Part shown: in pieces, positions 1-5,290 of the stretch
How positions within the stretch are numbered: the first letter of the stretch is position 1
Layout of the letters: every line of letters starts with the position of its first letter
NCBI GenBank assembly: GCA_934216375.1
Contig: CAKQBP010000087.1
Coordinates: 1 to 6,134, forward strand
DNA length: 6,134 bases
From: an uncultured Veillonella sp.
Lineage (GTDB): Bacteria; Bacillota; Negativicutes; Veillonellales; Veillonellaceae
Direction of reading: 5' to 3'
The notes under the pieces: model-generated
What the model was told of the DNA's origin: nothing
What the model saw: only the letters and a program-made list of their open reading frames with translations
Databases searched by the model: none
Made by a program: the position numbers and the translations under genes

Positions 1-189
1 CCAATAGCGGCGCAAACTATCATTATAACCTATAGCGTTCCAACGGCTATTAATATGTCTCTTATTGCTATTGAAATGAAGAATAATCCAGAATATGCTA
101 CACAAATCGTAATGGGCACAACTATTTTATCCGCTATAACTATGCCACTGTTTATTACAATCGCTTATTATCTCTTCCCATTATATTAA
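1..189 (+). CDS. AEC family transporter, C-terminal fragment (partial)
   Basis: Frame 1 is open from the window edge and stops at TAA (187-189), giving the last 62 residues of a membrane protein. The visible part contains a segment with V-P-T-A-I-N, then a short charged stretch (IEMKNNPEYA), then a hydrophobic final helix with T-I-L-S-A-I-T-M-P-L and an aromatic tail ending FPLY. This order matches the last two helices of the AEC (auxin efflux carrier / malate permease, Mem_trans) family, where a conserved P-[TS]-A-x-N motif and a terminal T-L/M-P-L motif are usual. Such proteins carry organic acids or similar solutes across the inner membrane. The substrate cannot be told from this fragment. 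It converges with the EamA-type gene and shares its terminator. The family call is by eye from a short tail, so it is fairly but not fully secure. Confidence 0.7.
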   Translation, partial: PIAAQTIIITYSVPTAINMSLIAIEMKNNPEYATQIVMGTTILSAITMPLFITIAYYLFPLY

Positions 190-208
190 AATAAAAAATC
201 ATAGTTAT

Positions 209-248
209 AAAAAATCACTCATAGCCATATGACTATGAGTGATTTTTT
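209..248. terminator. Bidirectional rho-independent terminator between convergent genes
   Basis: A perfect 16-bp inverted repeat (209-224 with 233-248) surrounds an 8-nt loop. The left arm begins with six A and the right arm ends with six T, so either strand gives a GC-containing stem flanked by an A-tract and a U-tract. It lies 19 bp after the stop codon of the plus-strand AEC gene. On the other strand it overlaps the TAA stop codon (247-249) of the EamA-type gene, so it can terminate both convergent transcripts. Confidence 0.93.
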
Positions 249-1134
249 ATGTCTTAGCATTTAGCCTTGTTAAACAAGTTACACAAGCTGTAACAATTAT
301 AGCACCAATAATTTCATTCAAGGCTAAATTATGATTAAGAATAACTACATCTAAAGCTAAAGTAACTATTGGTCCCATTGCACTAATAACTGCTGCAAGA
401 GATGCATTAATCCTTTTAAGACCAAAAGACATCAAGTATGAAGGAATGATAGAACAAAAAATAGCCAAAAATACTAAATAAATCATAGTATGCGTTTGGA
501 GCGTTGAAAACGTAGTAAAATTTTTGCTATCAATTATAAAGCCCAGCAGTAAAAGTACTGTAGTTATACACATATAAGTACTAGTAAAAATAGTAGGACT
601 AATATTCGAAACAGCCCTCTTACTATAAATAATAAACAACGCCCAAAAGATTGCAGAAAGTAAAACTAGTAAAATACCTATTAGAGTATCTATAAGGTGA
701 TTATCAACGGTAGGATTAAACATAATTGCTAATCCTAGCACAGTAGATACAATTAGAACTACTTTTGAAAATGTAATGCGTGATAAATTTGAGGATAACA
801 GAAAAACGTAAATTGGAAATGTAAATAGAACGGCACGTTCTAATGAGGCAGATATATATAATAATCCTATAAAGTCCGTTATAGATGAAGTTAAATAAAG
901 AATTGCTCCCCCAAAAGAGTATTTAAAGACCTTACTTTTATTCACGCTATACCAATCAAAGCGAATCATTGGTATAAGAAAAAAAGGTAATGATAAAACA
1001 GCCCTACACACAAGAACATTCAAAGGGCTCAGTGAATCTAAATAAATTAGTTTTGCCCATATAGATTTTGTTGATAAGAATACAGTAGCTAAAAATACCA
1101 CTAATATTCCTATATTTTTCATTAACAGATTCAC
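247..1134 (-). CDS. EamA/DMT superfamily transporter (drug/metabolite exporter type)
   Basis: The 295-residue product is almost entirely hydrophobic, with about ten membrane segments arranged as two EamA-like halves of about five helices each (roughly residues 5-140 and 150-290). Length and layout fit the 10-TMS drug/metabolite transporter superfamily. Typical features include a basic residue pair after the first helices, P-I-Y-V-F in the fourth helix region of the first half, and the S-A-I-F-W-A-L-F-I-I-Y-S-K-R block opening the second half. Such inner-membrane proteins usually export amino acids, nucleosides or other small metabolites; the substrate is not predictable here. The GTG start at 1132-1134 is preferred over the in-frame ATG at 1120-1122 because GGAGAAG lies 8 nt upstream of GTG but 20 nt from the ATG. 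The gene is clearly AT-richer (sampled lines about 25-33% GC) than the ABC operon. It is separated from arsR by a terminator, so it is probably transcribed alone, though I found no convincing promoter. Confidence 0.88.
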   Translation of the reverse strand: MNLLMKNIGILVVFLATVFLSTKSIWAKLIYLDSLSPLNVLVCRAVLSLPFFLIPMIRFDWYSVNKSKVFKYSFGGAILYLTSSITDFIGLLYISASLERAVLFTFPIYVFLLSSNLSRITFSKVVLIVSTVLGLAIMFNPTVDNHLIDTLIGILLVLLSAIFWALFIIYSKRAVSNISPTIFTSTYMCITTVLLLLGFIIDSKNFTTFSTLQTHTMIYLVFLAIFCSIIPSYLMSFGLKRINASLAAVISAMGPIVTLALDVVILNHNLALNEIIGAIIVTACVTCLTRLNAKT

Positions 1135-1142
1135 TTTATATA

Positions 1143-1149
1143 CTTCTCC
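1143..1149 (-). promoter_or_regulatory. Ribosome binding site deciding the GTG start of the EamA-type gene
   Basis: The minus strand reads GGAGAAG at 1149-1143, 8 nt before GTG (1134-1132). The first ATG in frame lies four codons further in and would be 20 nt from this site, too far for normal initiation. Confidence 0.75.
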
Positions 1150-1189
1150 ATAATCAAATACAACTCAAATAAAATATATAAAATATAAA

Positions 1190-1223
1190 AACACATTTCA
1201 TCCTAAGTAGGACGAAATGTGTT
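1190..1223 (-). terminator. Rho-independent terminator of the ArsR-family gene
   Basis: A 15-bp stem (1190-1204 with 1209-1223) closes a 4-nt loop. Its only non-Watson-Crick position (1200/1213) becomes a U-G wobble in the minus-strand RNA but an A-C mismatch in the plus-strand RNA, which favours minus-strand use. The minus-strand transcript continues into TTTTTATATTTT, a usable U-tract. It starts 18 bp after the arsR stop codon and isolates that gene from the EamA-type gene downstream. Confidence 0.9.
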
Positions 1224-1241
1224 CATTATAAAAAATTTAAA

Positions 1242-1532
1242 TTATTGATGAGCTACGTGTTCCATCCCCATGCGAACTAAACATTCAACATGATCATCGT
1301 TTAGAGAATAGTATGCTGTTTTCCCATCTTTACGATATGTAACAAGGCGTGCTTGGCGCAATACACGCAATTGATGAGAAATAGCAGATTGTCCCATCTC
1401 CATGGTTTCTGCAATGTGATTAACACACATTTCATTTTCTAGTAATAGCTCTACTATTTTAAGGCGTGTAGGATCACCCAAGATTTTAAACAGTTCTGCT
1501 AGCTTCAGCAATGATTCTTGTTTGTCGGTCAT
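1242..1532 (-). CDS. ArsR/SmtB-family metal-responsive repressor with alpha-5 zinc-type site
   Basis: This 96-residue winged-helix protein has the family layout: an N-terminal helix with K-I-L-G-D-P-T-R-L-K-I (16-26), the EMCV helix start (35-37 includes C36), and the recognition helix Q-S-A-I-S-H-Q-L-R-V-L (48-58). A beta-wing follows, with R-K-D-G-K-T-A-Y-Y-S-L (67-77), and then a C-terminal helix. The last helix carries D79-x-H81-x10-H92-x2-H95, the exact spacing of the intersubunit alpha-5 zinc site of CzrA (D84, H86, H97, H100) and, with Glu last, of SmtB. C36 falls where SmtB has C61, but the N-terminal Cys/His ligands of the alpha-3N site are absent. The inference is a dimeric cytoplasmic repressor released from DNA by Zn(II) or Co(II). 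The ATG start has AAGGGGG five nt upstream. It stands alone between two terminators, with no metal exporter beside it, so targets elsewhere are likely besides itself. Confidence 0.92.
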   Translation of the reverse strand: MTDKQESLLKLAELFKILGDPTRLKIVELLLENEMCVNHIAETMEMGQSAISHQLRVLRQARLVTYRKDGKTAYYSLNDDHVECLVRMGMEHVAHQ

Positions 1533-1592
1533 ATAATCCCCCTTTTTTAATCCTATCCATTCTTTTTTGTAGCTCTTCTATGTCACTAATCG

Positions 1593-1608
1593 ATACGTCT
1601 TAACGTAT
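1593..1608. repeat. Short inverted repeat in the arsR leader
   Basis: ATACGT (1593-1598) and ACGTAT (1603-1608) form a perfect 6-4-6 inverted repeat. It lies about 25-40 nt downstream of the predicted arsR start point. It could be a second, weaker operator half-site pair or a small leader hairpin; on its own it is short enough to be chance. Confidence 0.35.
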
Positions 1609-1615
1609 AACACCA

Positions 1616-1634
1616 ATATGTATGGCATACATAT
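1616..1634. promoter_or_regulatory. Candidate ArsR-family operator (9-1-9 palindrome)
   Basis: ATATGTATG (1616-1624), a single centre base G1625 and CATACATAT (1626-1634) form a perfect 9-1-9 palindrome. It covers the start point predicted from the extended -10 box at 1639-1647, a standard position for a repressor site. AT-rich palindromes with TATATG/CATATA edges are typical of CzrA/SmtB-type operators. Autorepression by the adjacent gene is therefore a reasonable inference, not demonstrated. Confidence 0.6.
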
Positions 1635-1638
1635 AGAC

Positions 1639-1647
1639 ATTATATCA
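1639..1647 (-). promoter_or_regulatory. Extended -10 promoter for the ArsR-family gene
   Basis: The minus strand reads TGATATAAT (1647-1639), a consensus TATAAT with the extended TGn element. The -35 region is poor and overlaps the upstream usp terminator, so the extended -10 would have to compensate. The predicted start near 1632 leaves a leader of about 100 nt before the ATG at 1532. Confidence 0.6.
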
Positions 1648-1657
1648 TTTTTAACAT

Positions 1658-1693
1658 AAAAAAGAGACTTTGAGAAACCAAAGTCTCTTTTTT
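1658..1693 (-). terminator. Rho-independent terminator of the universal stress protein gene
   Basis: A perfect 15-bp stem (1658-1672 with 1679-1693) with a 6-nt loop has six A on the left edge and a T run on the right, so it is symmetric. On the minus strand it follows the usp stop codon (1725) by about 30 bp and ends in TTTTTT. No plus-strand gene needs it. It ends next to the arsR promoter. Confidence 0.92.
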
Positions 1694-1724
1694 TATCATA
1701 TCTATATAAAATATAAGATATAAA

Positions 1725-2171
1725 TTATTTAATGATTAATACAGGGCAAGTGGAATGGCTAGTTACATAGCTACTTACGCTACCCATGAATAAGCCTTTC
1801 AAAGGACCAAGACCACGGCTACCCATTACGATGAGATCAGCATTATATTTTTTTGCCACTGCAAGTAGTGCAGGTCCAGGGGAGCCAACTTCAAATACGC
1901 TTTTAACTTTTACGCCTGCAGGAATTTCTTTCACTACATCATTAAGAATTTCCTTACCAGTTTCTTCCATATCCTCAGCAATTTGCTCAGATACATATCC
2001 ACCAGAAATTGGTGTTTGATCAAAATTGGAAATAGCAGACACAATATTTGCAACGTGAACAACAATCAATTCAGCTTGGTTGCGATCCGCTACAGCGAGA
2101 GCATGTTCCAACGCACGTTTAGCATTTTCAGAACCATCAGTAGGTACGACAATAGTTTTGTAGGTAACCAT
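1725..2171 (-). CDS. UspA-family universal stress protein, ATP-binding type
   Basis: The 148-residue product is a single UspA domain of normal length. It opens with beta-1 K-T-I-V-V-P-T-D-G-S (5-14), where D12 is the usual nucleotide-contacting acidic residue. It continues with A-E-L-I-V-V-H-V (33-40) and a variable middle segment (45-65). Near the end is the ATP-binding motif G117-x2-G120-x9-G130-S131, followed by the last strand C-P-V-L-I-I-K. This motif is the mark of the MJ0577-like nucleotide-binding group, as opposed to E. coli UspA itself, which lacks it. Such cytoplasmic proteins dimerise and help survival under starvation, acid or oxidative stress; the exact role here is unknown. The ATG has a strong AGGAGGGG site five nt upstream. 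The gene has its own promoter and terminator, so it appears monocistronic. Confidence 0.95.
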   Translation of the reverse strand: MVTYKTIVVPTDGSENAKRALEHALAVADRNQAELIVVHVANIVSAISNFDQTPISGGYVSEQIAEDMEETGKEILNDVVKEIPAGVKVKSVFEVGSPGPALLAVAKKYNADLIVMGSRGLGPLKGLFMGSVSSYVTSHSTCPVLIIK

Positions 2172-2176
2172 AATAA

Positions 2177-2205
2177 CCCCTCCTATTCCTAATCCCTCAA
2201 AGGGG
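2177..2205 (-). promoter_or_regulatory. Possible Shine-Dalgarno-sequestering fold in the usp leader
   Basis: In the minus-strand RNA CCCCU (2205-2201) can pair either with nearby AGGGA (2197-2193, one imperfect position) across a 3-nt loop, or with AGGGG (2181-2177) inside the usp Shine-Dalgarno AGGAGGGG (2184-2177). The two pairings exclude each other, so they could expose or hide the ribosome site. The stems are only 4-5 bp, so this is a weak suggestion. Confidence 0.25.
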
Positions 2206-2261
2206 ATATGATCAAATATCGTTTAGCCTATACTAATATATTCTAGACCATCAAGGAAAAC

Positions 2262-2279
2262 TCCTCTTTTTTCTGAGGA
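2262..2279 (-). other. Small hairpin downstream of the ABC operon / start of the usp leader
   Basis: TCCTC (2262-2266) and GAGGA (2275-2279) form a 5-bp stem with an 8-nt loop. On the minus strand it is followed by GTTTTCC, a poor U-tract. It could be a weak terminator for the operon ending at 2341. Because the predicted usp start lies near 2281, it could instead be a 5'-end hairpin of the usp mRNA. No better terminator follows the operon in the window. Confidence 0.35.
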
Positions 2280-2287
2280 TTTATTAC

Positions 2288-2296
2288 ATTATAGCA
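2288..2296 (-). promoter_or_regulatory. Extended -10 promoter for usp
   Basis: The minus strand reads TGCTATAAT (2296-2288), a consensus TATAAT with a TGn extension. The nearest -35-like hexamer is TTGTAT at a 19-bp spacing, which is long. The start point would be near 2281, leaving a leader of about 110 nt. The box lies about 45 bp beyond the stop codon of the exported protein gene. Confidence 0.6.
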
Positions 2297-2340
2297 CAAA
2301 TCGTACAGAATTATACAAATAAAAGAATATTATGCGTATA

Positions 2341-3612
2341 TTAAAGAACCTGAGACGATTGATTTGTATTAAGTGTAGTAGTCAATTTAAAACCATCTAA
2401 TATATCTATAAGTTCCTGAGTAGCAAGATTGCTAGTGGATGGACCAATCATTCGAGCTACTGCTACATTACCTTCATTGCCAAGAATAATTGTTGCGCCA
2501 AAGGATACTGGTTCCGCTACAGATGTATCAGATGTATTTGGATTTTTCATATGGCCCGCCAAATAGAACATCACATTACCGTCAATGATATGCGTTTCAT
2601 AACGAGTAATCGTGGCCTTGTTCACATCAACCAATTGTTTAAGATAATAATCACCAAGCATCTGCTTAGCCATCATAGTTGGCATGCCGGAACTAACAGC
2701 TTGTACTGGAATTGTAAAGGACTCAATGTCAAGGCGTACATTATGTTTAGTGAAAGCAATCTTACCTTTTTCATTAAGACGGGTGAAACCTTTTGGATAG
2801 GTAAATTTGATACCTTCTGCAACACTGATATCGCTTGTGCCGGTTAATATTTTTTTTACCCCTTTAATAGCATTAGAACCGCGCTTATTGATCAATTCAA
2901 AGGATGGAATTGTATGCTCCATCAAACCTAGCTCCATAAACTCTGCACGAACAGGTGCATACGTACTAGACAAATTGTACCGATGAGTTGGATCTTTCTC
3001 CATGATAAATTCTGCTTCAAATACAGACTGAACCGGCTCTGTAGATGTCATATCTGCATAAGATTTTGGTGTACTCTTATCCCAGCGTGCGGAAACTGCA
3101 CCTTTCTTAGCAAAGAACCCACCAACAATATCATTATGCTCAAAGTTATTGCTATGTTGGCGCCAGATATTTAAATACTCCTCATTAGACATGCCCTTAA
3201 TAGGTACACCATACCAAGTCGTATTCCATTCTTTTTGAGATATTCCTTCTTGTGGTGTATTATTGCGCTTAGTAAAAGATACTGTATAGGAATCCTCTTG
3301 CGTAGGGCCCGCTAAATTGAAGGAATACCCTTGAATATGTTCGCTTTCACTACGCACATCCATATCTAACATAACGCCATCAGCTACACGCCAAGGAATC
3401 GAGAACATATAACCATTTTTGTAATCCTTCACCACCGTGTTCATCTTAGTAGCATAGGATTTATATTGTTCTGGCAAAATAGATGCGGAATCCTTCTGAG
3501 ATTCCACAATAGATAAAGGTGTATCAGGCATCTTCTGTAAACCTTCCGCCATAATAGAAGTCGTTCCCAAAGCCATAACAGCTAAGGTTGCCACAAATAA
3601 ACGTAACTTCAT
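2341..3612 (-). CDS. Exported protein of unknown function, last gene of the amino-acid ABC operon
   Basis: I do not recognise a named family. The 423-residue product begins with a clear signal peptide: K-L-R at 2-4, a hydrophobic core to about 20, and likely cleavage after A22 (I-M-A/E). The mature part has no membrane helix, no lipobox and no cysteine, so it is probably a soluble periplasmic protein. Two stretches look related: G67-Y-M-F-S-I-P-W near residue 70 and G267-I-K-F-T-Y-P-K near residue 270, exactly 200 residues apart. The C-terminal part (about 262-412) has the feel of a Mog1/PsbP-like alpha-beta domain: an F-x-Y-P-x-G-F opening, alternating strands, a G-N-V-M-F-Y-L strand, and a final amphipathic helix ending D-G-F-K-L. 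The domain assignment is inference. AGGAGG four nt before the ATG overlaps the ATPase stop codon, so translation is probably coupled. A role beside amino-acid uptake is suggested only by position. Confidence 0.85.
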   Translation of the reverse strand: MKLRLFVATLAVMALGTTSIMAEGLQKMPDTPLSIVESQKDSASILPEQYKSYATKMNTVVKDYKNGYMFSIPWRVADGVMLDMDVRSESEHIQGYSFNLAGPTQEDSYTVSFTKRNNTPQEGISQKEWNTTWYGVPIKGMSNEEYLNIWRQHSNNFEHNDIVGGFFAKKGAVSARWDKSTPKSYADMTSTEPVQSVFEAEFIMEKDPTHRYNLSSTYAPVRAEFMELGLMEHTIPSFELINKRGSNAIKGVKKILTGTSDISVAEGIKFTYPKGFTRLNEKGKIAFTKHNVRLDIESFTIPVQAVSSGMPTMMAKQMLGDYYLKQLVDVNKATITRYETHIIDGNVMFYLAGHMKNPNTSDTSVAEPVSFGATIILGNEGNVAVARMIGPSTSNLATQELIDILDGFKLTTTLNTNQSSQVL

Positions 3613-3616
3613 AGAA

Positions 3617-3622
3617 CCTCCT
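3617..3622 (-). promoter_or_regulatory. Ribosome binding site overlapping the ATPase stop codon
   Basis: The minus strand reads TAGGAGG from 3623, where TAG (3623-3621) is the stop of the ABC ATPase gene and AGGAGG (3622-3617) is the Shine-Dalgarno of the exported protein gene, four nt before its ATG at 3612. The overlap implies co-transcription and probable translational coupling. Confidence 0.85.
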
Positions 3623-4376
3623 ATAACATATTATCCAAGAACGCTTTCGTTCTTTCGTTCTGCGGATGACTAAAAATTTGTTCTGGTGTTCCTTCTTCTT
3701 GAATAACACCATCAGCCATAAAGATAACACGATCCGATACTTCACGAGCAAAGTTCATTTCATGGGTTACGATAATCATCGTCATGTGATCGTCCGCCAA
3801 TTGTTTGATTGTCTTAAGAACCTCACCAGTAAGCTCAGGATCAAGAGCAGATGTAGGTTCATCAAAAAGCATGATTTCTGGATTCATCGCTAGCGCACGG
3901 GCAATAGCTACACGCTGTTGCTGACCGCCAGACAAGCGAGATGGATACATATCTCGTTTTTCCCATAATCCTACTTTATTGAGTAATTGCTCTGCAATCG
4001 GTGAGATTTCGTCATCTTTCATACCTTTTACCATACGTGGAGCAATCATAATATTATCTAATACCGTCATATGCGGGAACAAATTGAAAGATTGGAATAC
4101 CATACCCATGCGGAGCAATAATTCATGCTGAGTTTGAGGAGAAGCGTATTTTACAACCCCATTTTCAGTACTAGCAAGAATCGTACCATCAACGGTAATA
4201 GAGCCTCCATCAATCGTTTCTAACTGACCCAAGCAGCGTAAAAATGTAGATTTACCAGAACCAGAAGGTCCGATAATAGAAACGATTTCGCCTCTATTCA
4301 TTTTGAGCGACACATCGCGCAATACGGTTTGATTATTAAAGCGTTTTTCAATACGCTCCATATTTACAAATGTCAT
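3621..4376 (-). CDS. Polar amino-acid ABC transporter ATP-binding protein (GlnQ/HisP type)
   Basis: The 251-residue product is a complete ABC ATPase of the polar amino-acid uptake class. Walker A is G36-P-S-G-S-G-K-S-T44, the Q-loop is at Q95 (M-V-F-Q-S-F-N-L-F), the signature is L148-S-G-G-Q152 followed by Q-Q-R, Walker B is I-M-L-F-D172-E173, the D-loop is S-A-L-D (176-179) and the switch histidine is H205 (V-T-H-E). All catalytic positions are intact, and length is normal for GlnQ-like proteins. An insertion around residues 68-86 before the Q-loop is a little longer than in the shortest homologues. It would dimerise on the cytoplasmic face and power the permease encoded upstream. The ATG has AAGAGG five nt upstream. 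It follows the permease gene after 152 bp and ends on TAG, 8 bp before the next start. Confidence 0.97.
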   Translation of the reverse strand: MTFVNMERIEKRFNNQTVLRDVSLKMNRGEIVSIIGPSGSGKSTFLRCLGQLETIDGGSITVDGTILASTENGVVKYASPQTQHELLLRMGMVFQSFNLFPHMTVLDNIMIAPRMVKGMKDDEISPIAEQLLNKVGLWEKRDMYPSRLSGGQQQRVAIARALAMNPEIMLFDEPTSALDPELTGEVLKTIKQLADDHMTMIIVTHEMNFAREVSDRVIFMADGVIQEEGTPEQIFSHPQNERTKAFLDNML

Positions 4377-4528
4377 AAGTACCTCTTACATCGTCATATT
4401 AAGTATATAATTAGCGTCTCAAGTAAAGATATCTCATCTACGAAATCGCATCTATAGACATCAAATAAAGGTATTCCACCTATAAAACTAGCTACACCAT
4501 TACATACGACAAACTACTATAGAATAGA
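4377..4528. other. Gene-free gap between permease and ATPase genes
   Basis: This 152-bp AT-rich stretch is long for the inside of an ABC operon. On the minus strand it holds only frames of eight codons or fewer. I see no strong hairpin and no promoter with both boxes; TATACT-like and TTGAGA-like hexamers occur but at the wrong spacing. The sequence CTATAG recurs (around 4472 and 4517) without an evident pattern. The role is unknown; a decayed sequence, an RNA-processing site or a weak internal promoter are possible. Confidence 0.5.
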
Positions 4529-5185
4529 TTAATCTTCGTATACAGCAAATCTTCGTTCTAAGTAGCTGAAGATATTCGTCAAAATAAAGGTAAAGATTAA
4601 GTAGAATAATGCTGCCACGAGAAATGCAGAAATATCAAAATCACGTTGTACGATAGACTTTGTAATACGCAAGATATCATTCATCGCCAATACATACACG
4701 AGAGATGTATCTTTCAATAAGTTAATCGTCTCATTCGCAAGAGGAGGCAATACACGTTTAAACATTTGTGGCAAGATGATCTTACGCATAGTTTGTGCAT
4801 AGGTAAAACCAAGAACCTTCGCCCCTTCGTACTGACCTCGAGAGATAGATTGAATACCCCCACGGAAAATCTCACATAAATAAGCTGCGTAGTTTAAGAC
4901 GAAGGTAAGAACTGCTGCCGTCGCATTATCCATCTGAATGGCACCGTCTGTAATGATTGGCAATGCATAATAGACGAATAAAATTTGTAACATCAACGGT
5001 GTGCCACGCATCAAATACACGAAAGCATCAACAAACTTATCTACTAAAGGCAATTTAGATAGACGTAACATAGCCATTAAAATGCCACCAGGAATAGATA
5101 AAATCCATACAATACAGAATAGCGATACGGTTACCTTTAAACCATCAGCGATGGTTGGGATAATCTGCAATAAATAATCTAACAT
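4529..5185 (-). CDS. Polar amino-acid ABC transporter permease (HisM/GlnP type)
   Basis: The 218-residue inner-membrane protein has about five hydrophobic segments, the usual size and layout of HisMQ-family permeases. The conserved R60-G-T-P-L-M-L-Q67 motif is present. The cytoplasmic EAA loop reads E120-G-A-x3-G126-x9-I136-I-L-P139, the site that contacts the ATPase. Only one permease gene is present, so a homodimer is likely. An in-frame ATG at 5245 would add 20 residues, but the chosen start at 5183-5185 has AAGGAG six nt upstream. The added residues (T-R-E-A-A-R-W...) are simply a translation of a strong hairpin and lie outside the family's normal N-terminus. It follows the binding-protein gene by 123 bp, a gap holding that hairpin and a possible internal promoter. 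Confidence 0.96.
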   Translation of the reverse strand: MLDYLLQIIPTIADGLKVTVSLFCIVWILSIPGGILMAMLRLSKLPLVDKFVDAFVYLMRGTPLMLQILFVYYALPIITDGAIQMDNATAAVLTFVLNYAAYLCEIFRGGIQSISRGQYEGAKVLGFTYAQTMRKIILPQMFKRVLPPLANETINLLKDTSLVYVLAMNDILRITKSIVQRDFDISAFLVAALFYLIFTFILTNIFSYLERRFAVYED

Positions 5186-5191
5186 GAAAGA

Positions 5192-5197
5192 CTCCTT
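5192..5197 (-). promoter_or_regulatory. Ribosome binding site deciding the permease start
   Basis: The minus strand reads AAGGAG (5197-5192), six nt before the ATG at 5185-5183. The upstream in-frame ATG at 5245 lies just before the hairpin and has no comparable site, so the 218-residue form is preferred. Confidence 0.85.
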
Positions 5198-5206
5198 CAA
5201 AACACG

Positions 5207-5239
5207 ACTAGAGAAGGGCCATCTGGCCGCTTCTCTAGT
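5207..5239 (-). other. Strong intercistronic hairpin between binding-protein and permease genes
   Basis: ACTAGAGAAG (5207-5216) pairs with CTTCTCTAGT (5230-5239), and the stem continues with GGCC (5217-5220) against GGCC (5225-5228) around the 4-nt loop ATCT. One base (5229) is bulged. The total is 14 bp with a GC-rich top. On the minus strand it is followed by CGTGTTTTGAAGG, too poor a U-tract for an efficient terminator. It ends 9 nt before the permease Shine-Dalgarno. It is most likely a leaky terminator or an mRNA 3'-end stabiliser that raises binding protein over permease, as known for other ABC operons. Confidence 0.8.
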
Positions 5240-5290
5240 GTACATTTCGTTCTTTAATTATCAGTTGTACCTACTGACCATAGTACTATT

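Noticed and set aside
1135..1190. Promoter for the EamA-type gene
   Set aside because: The stretch is so AT-rich that several TATATT-like boxes occur, but none has a -35 at proper spacing or a TGn extension.
1242..1532. ArsR protein as a BigR/SqrR-type dithiol (sulfide/redox) sensor through C36 and C84
   Set aside because: The two cysteines are 48 residues apart, closer than the roughly 66 of BigR/SqrR, while the D-H-H-H zinc motif is complete, so metal sensing is the better reading.
1786..2192. Two plus-strand open frames opposite usp
   Set aside because: They lie antisense to a clear UspA gene and have no supporting ribosome site or family resemblance; they are shadows of its coding pattern.
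2251..2272. Plus-strand terminator made of AGGA/TCCT followed by a T run
   Set aside because: The stem is only 4 bp and there is no plus-strand gene upstream for it to serve.
2551..3174. Plus-strand open frames opposite the exported protein gene
   Set aside because: Low-complexity, Cys/His/Phe-rich translations typical of antisense frames, with no independent support.
3524..3751. Open minus-strand frame spanning the ATPase/exported-protein junction
   Set aside because: It overlaps two well-supported genes in another frame and its translation has no recognisable domain.
3666..3893. Plus-strand open frame opposite the ABC ATPase
   Set aside because: Antisense to Walker B and the switch region of an intact gene; no sign of its own signals.
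5186..5245. Twenty-residue N-terminal extension of the permease from an upstream ATG
   Set aside because: It translates the intercistronic hairpin, lacks a good ribosome site, and the ATG at 5185 has AAGGAG six nt upstream and fits the family N-terminus.
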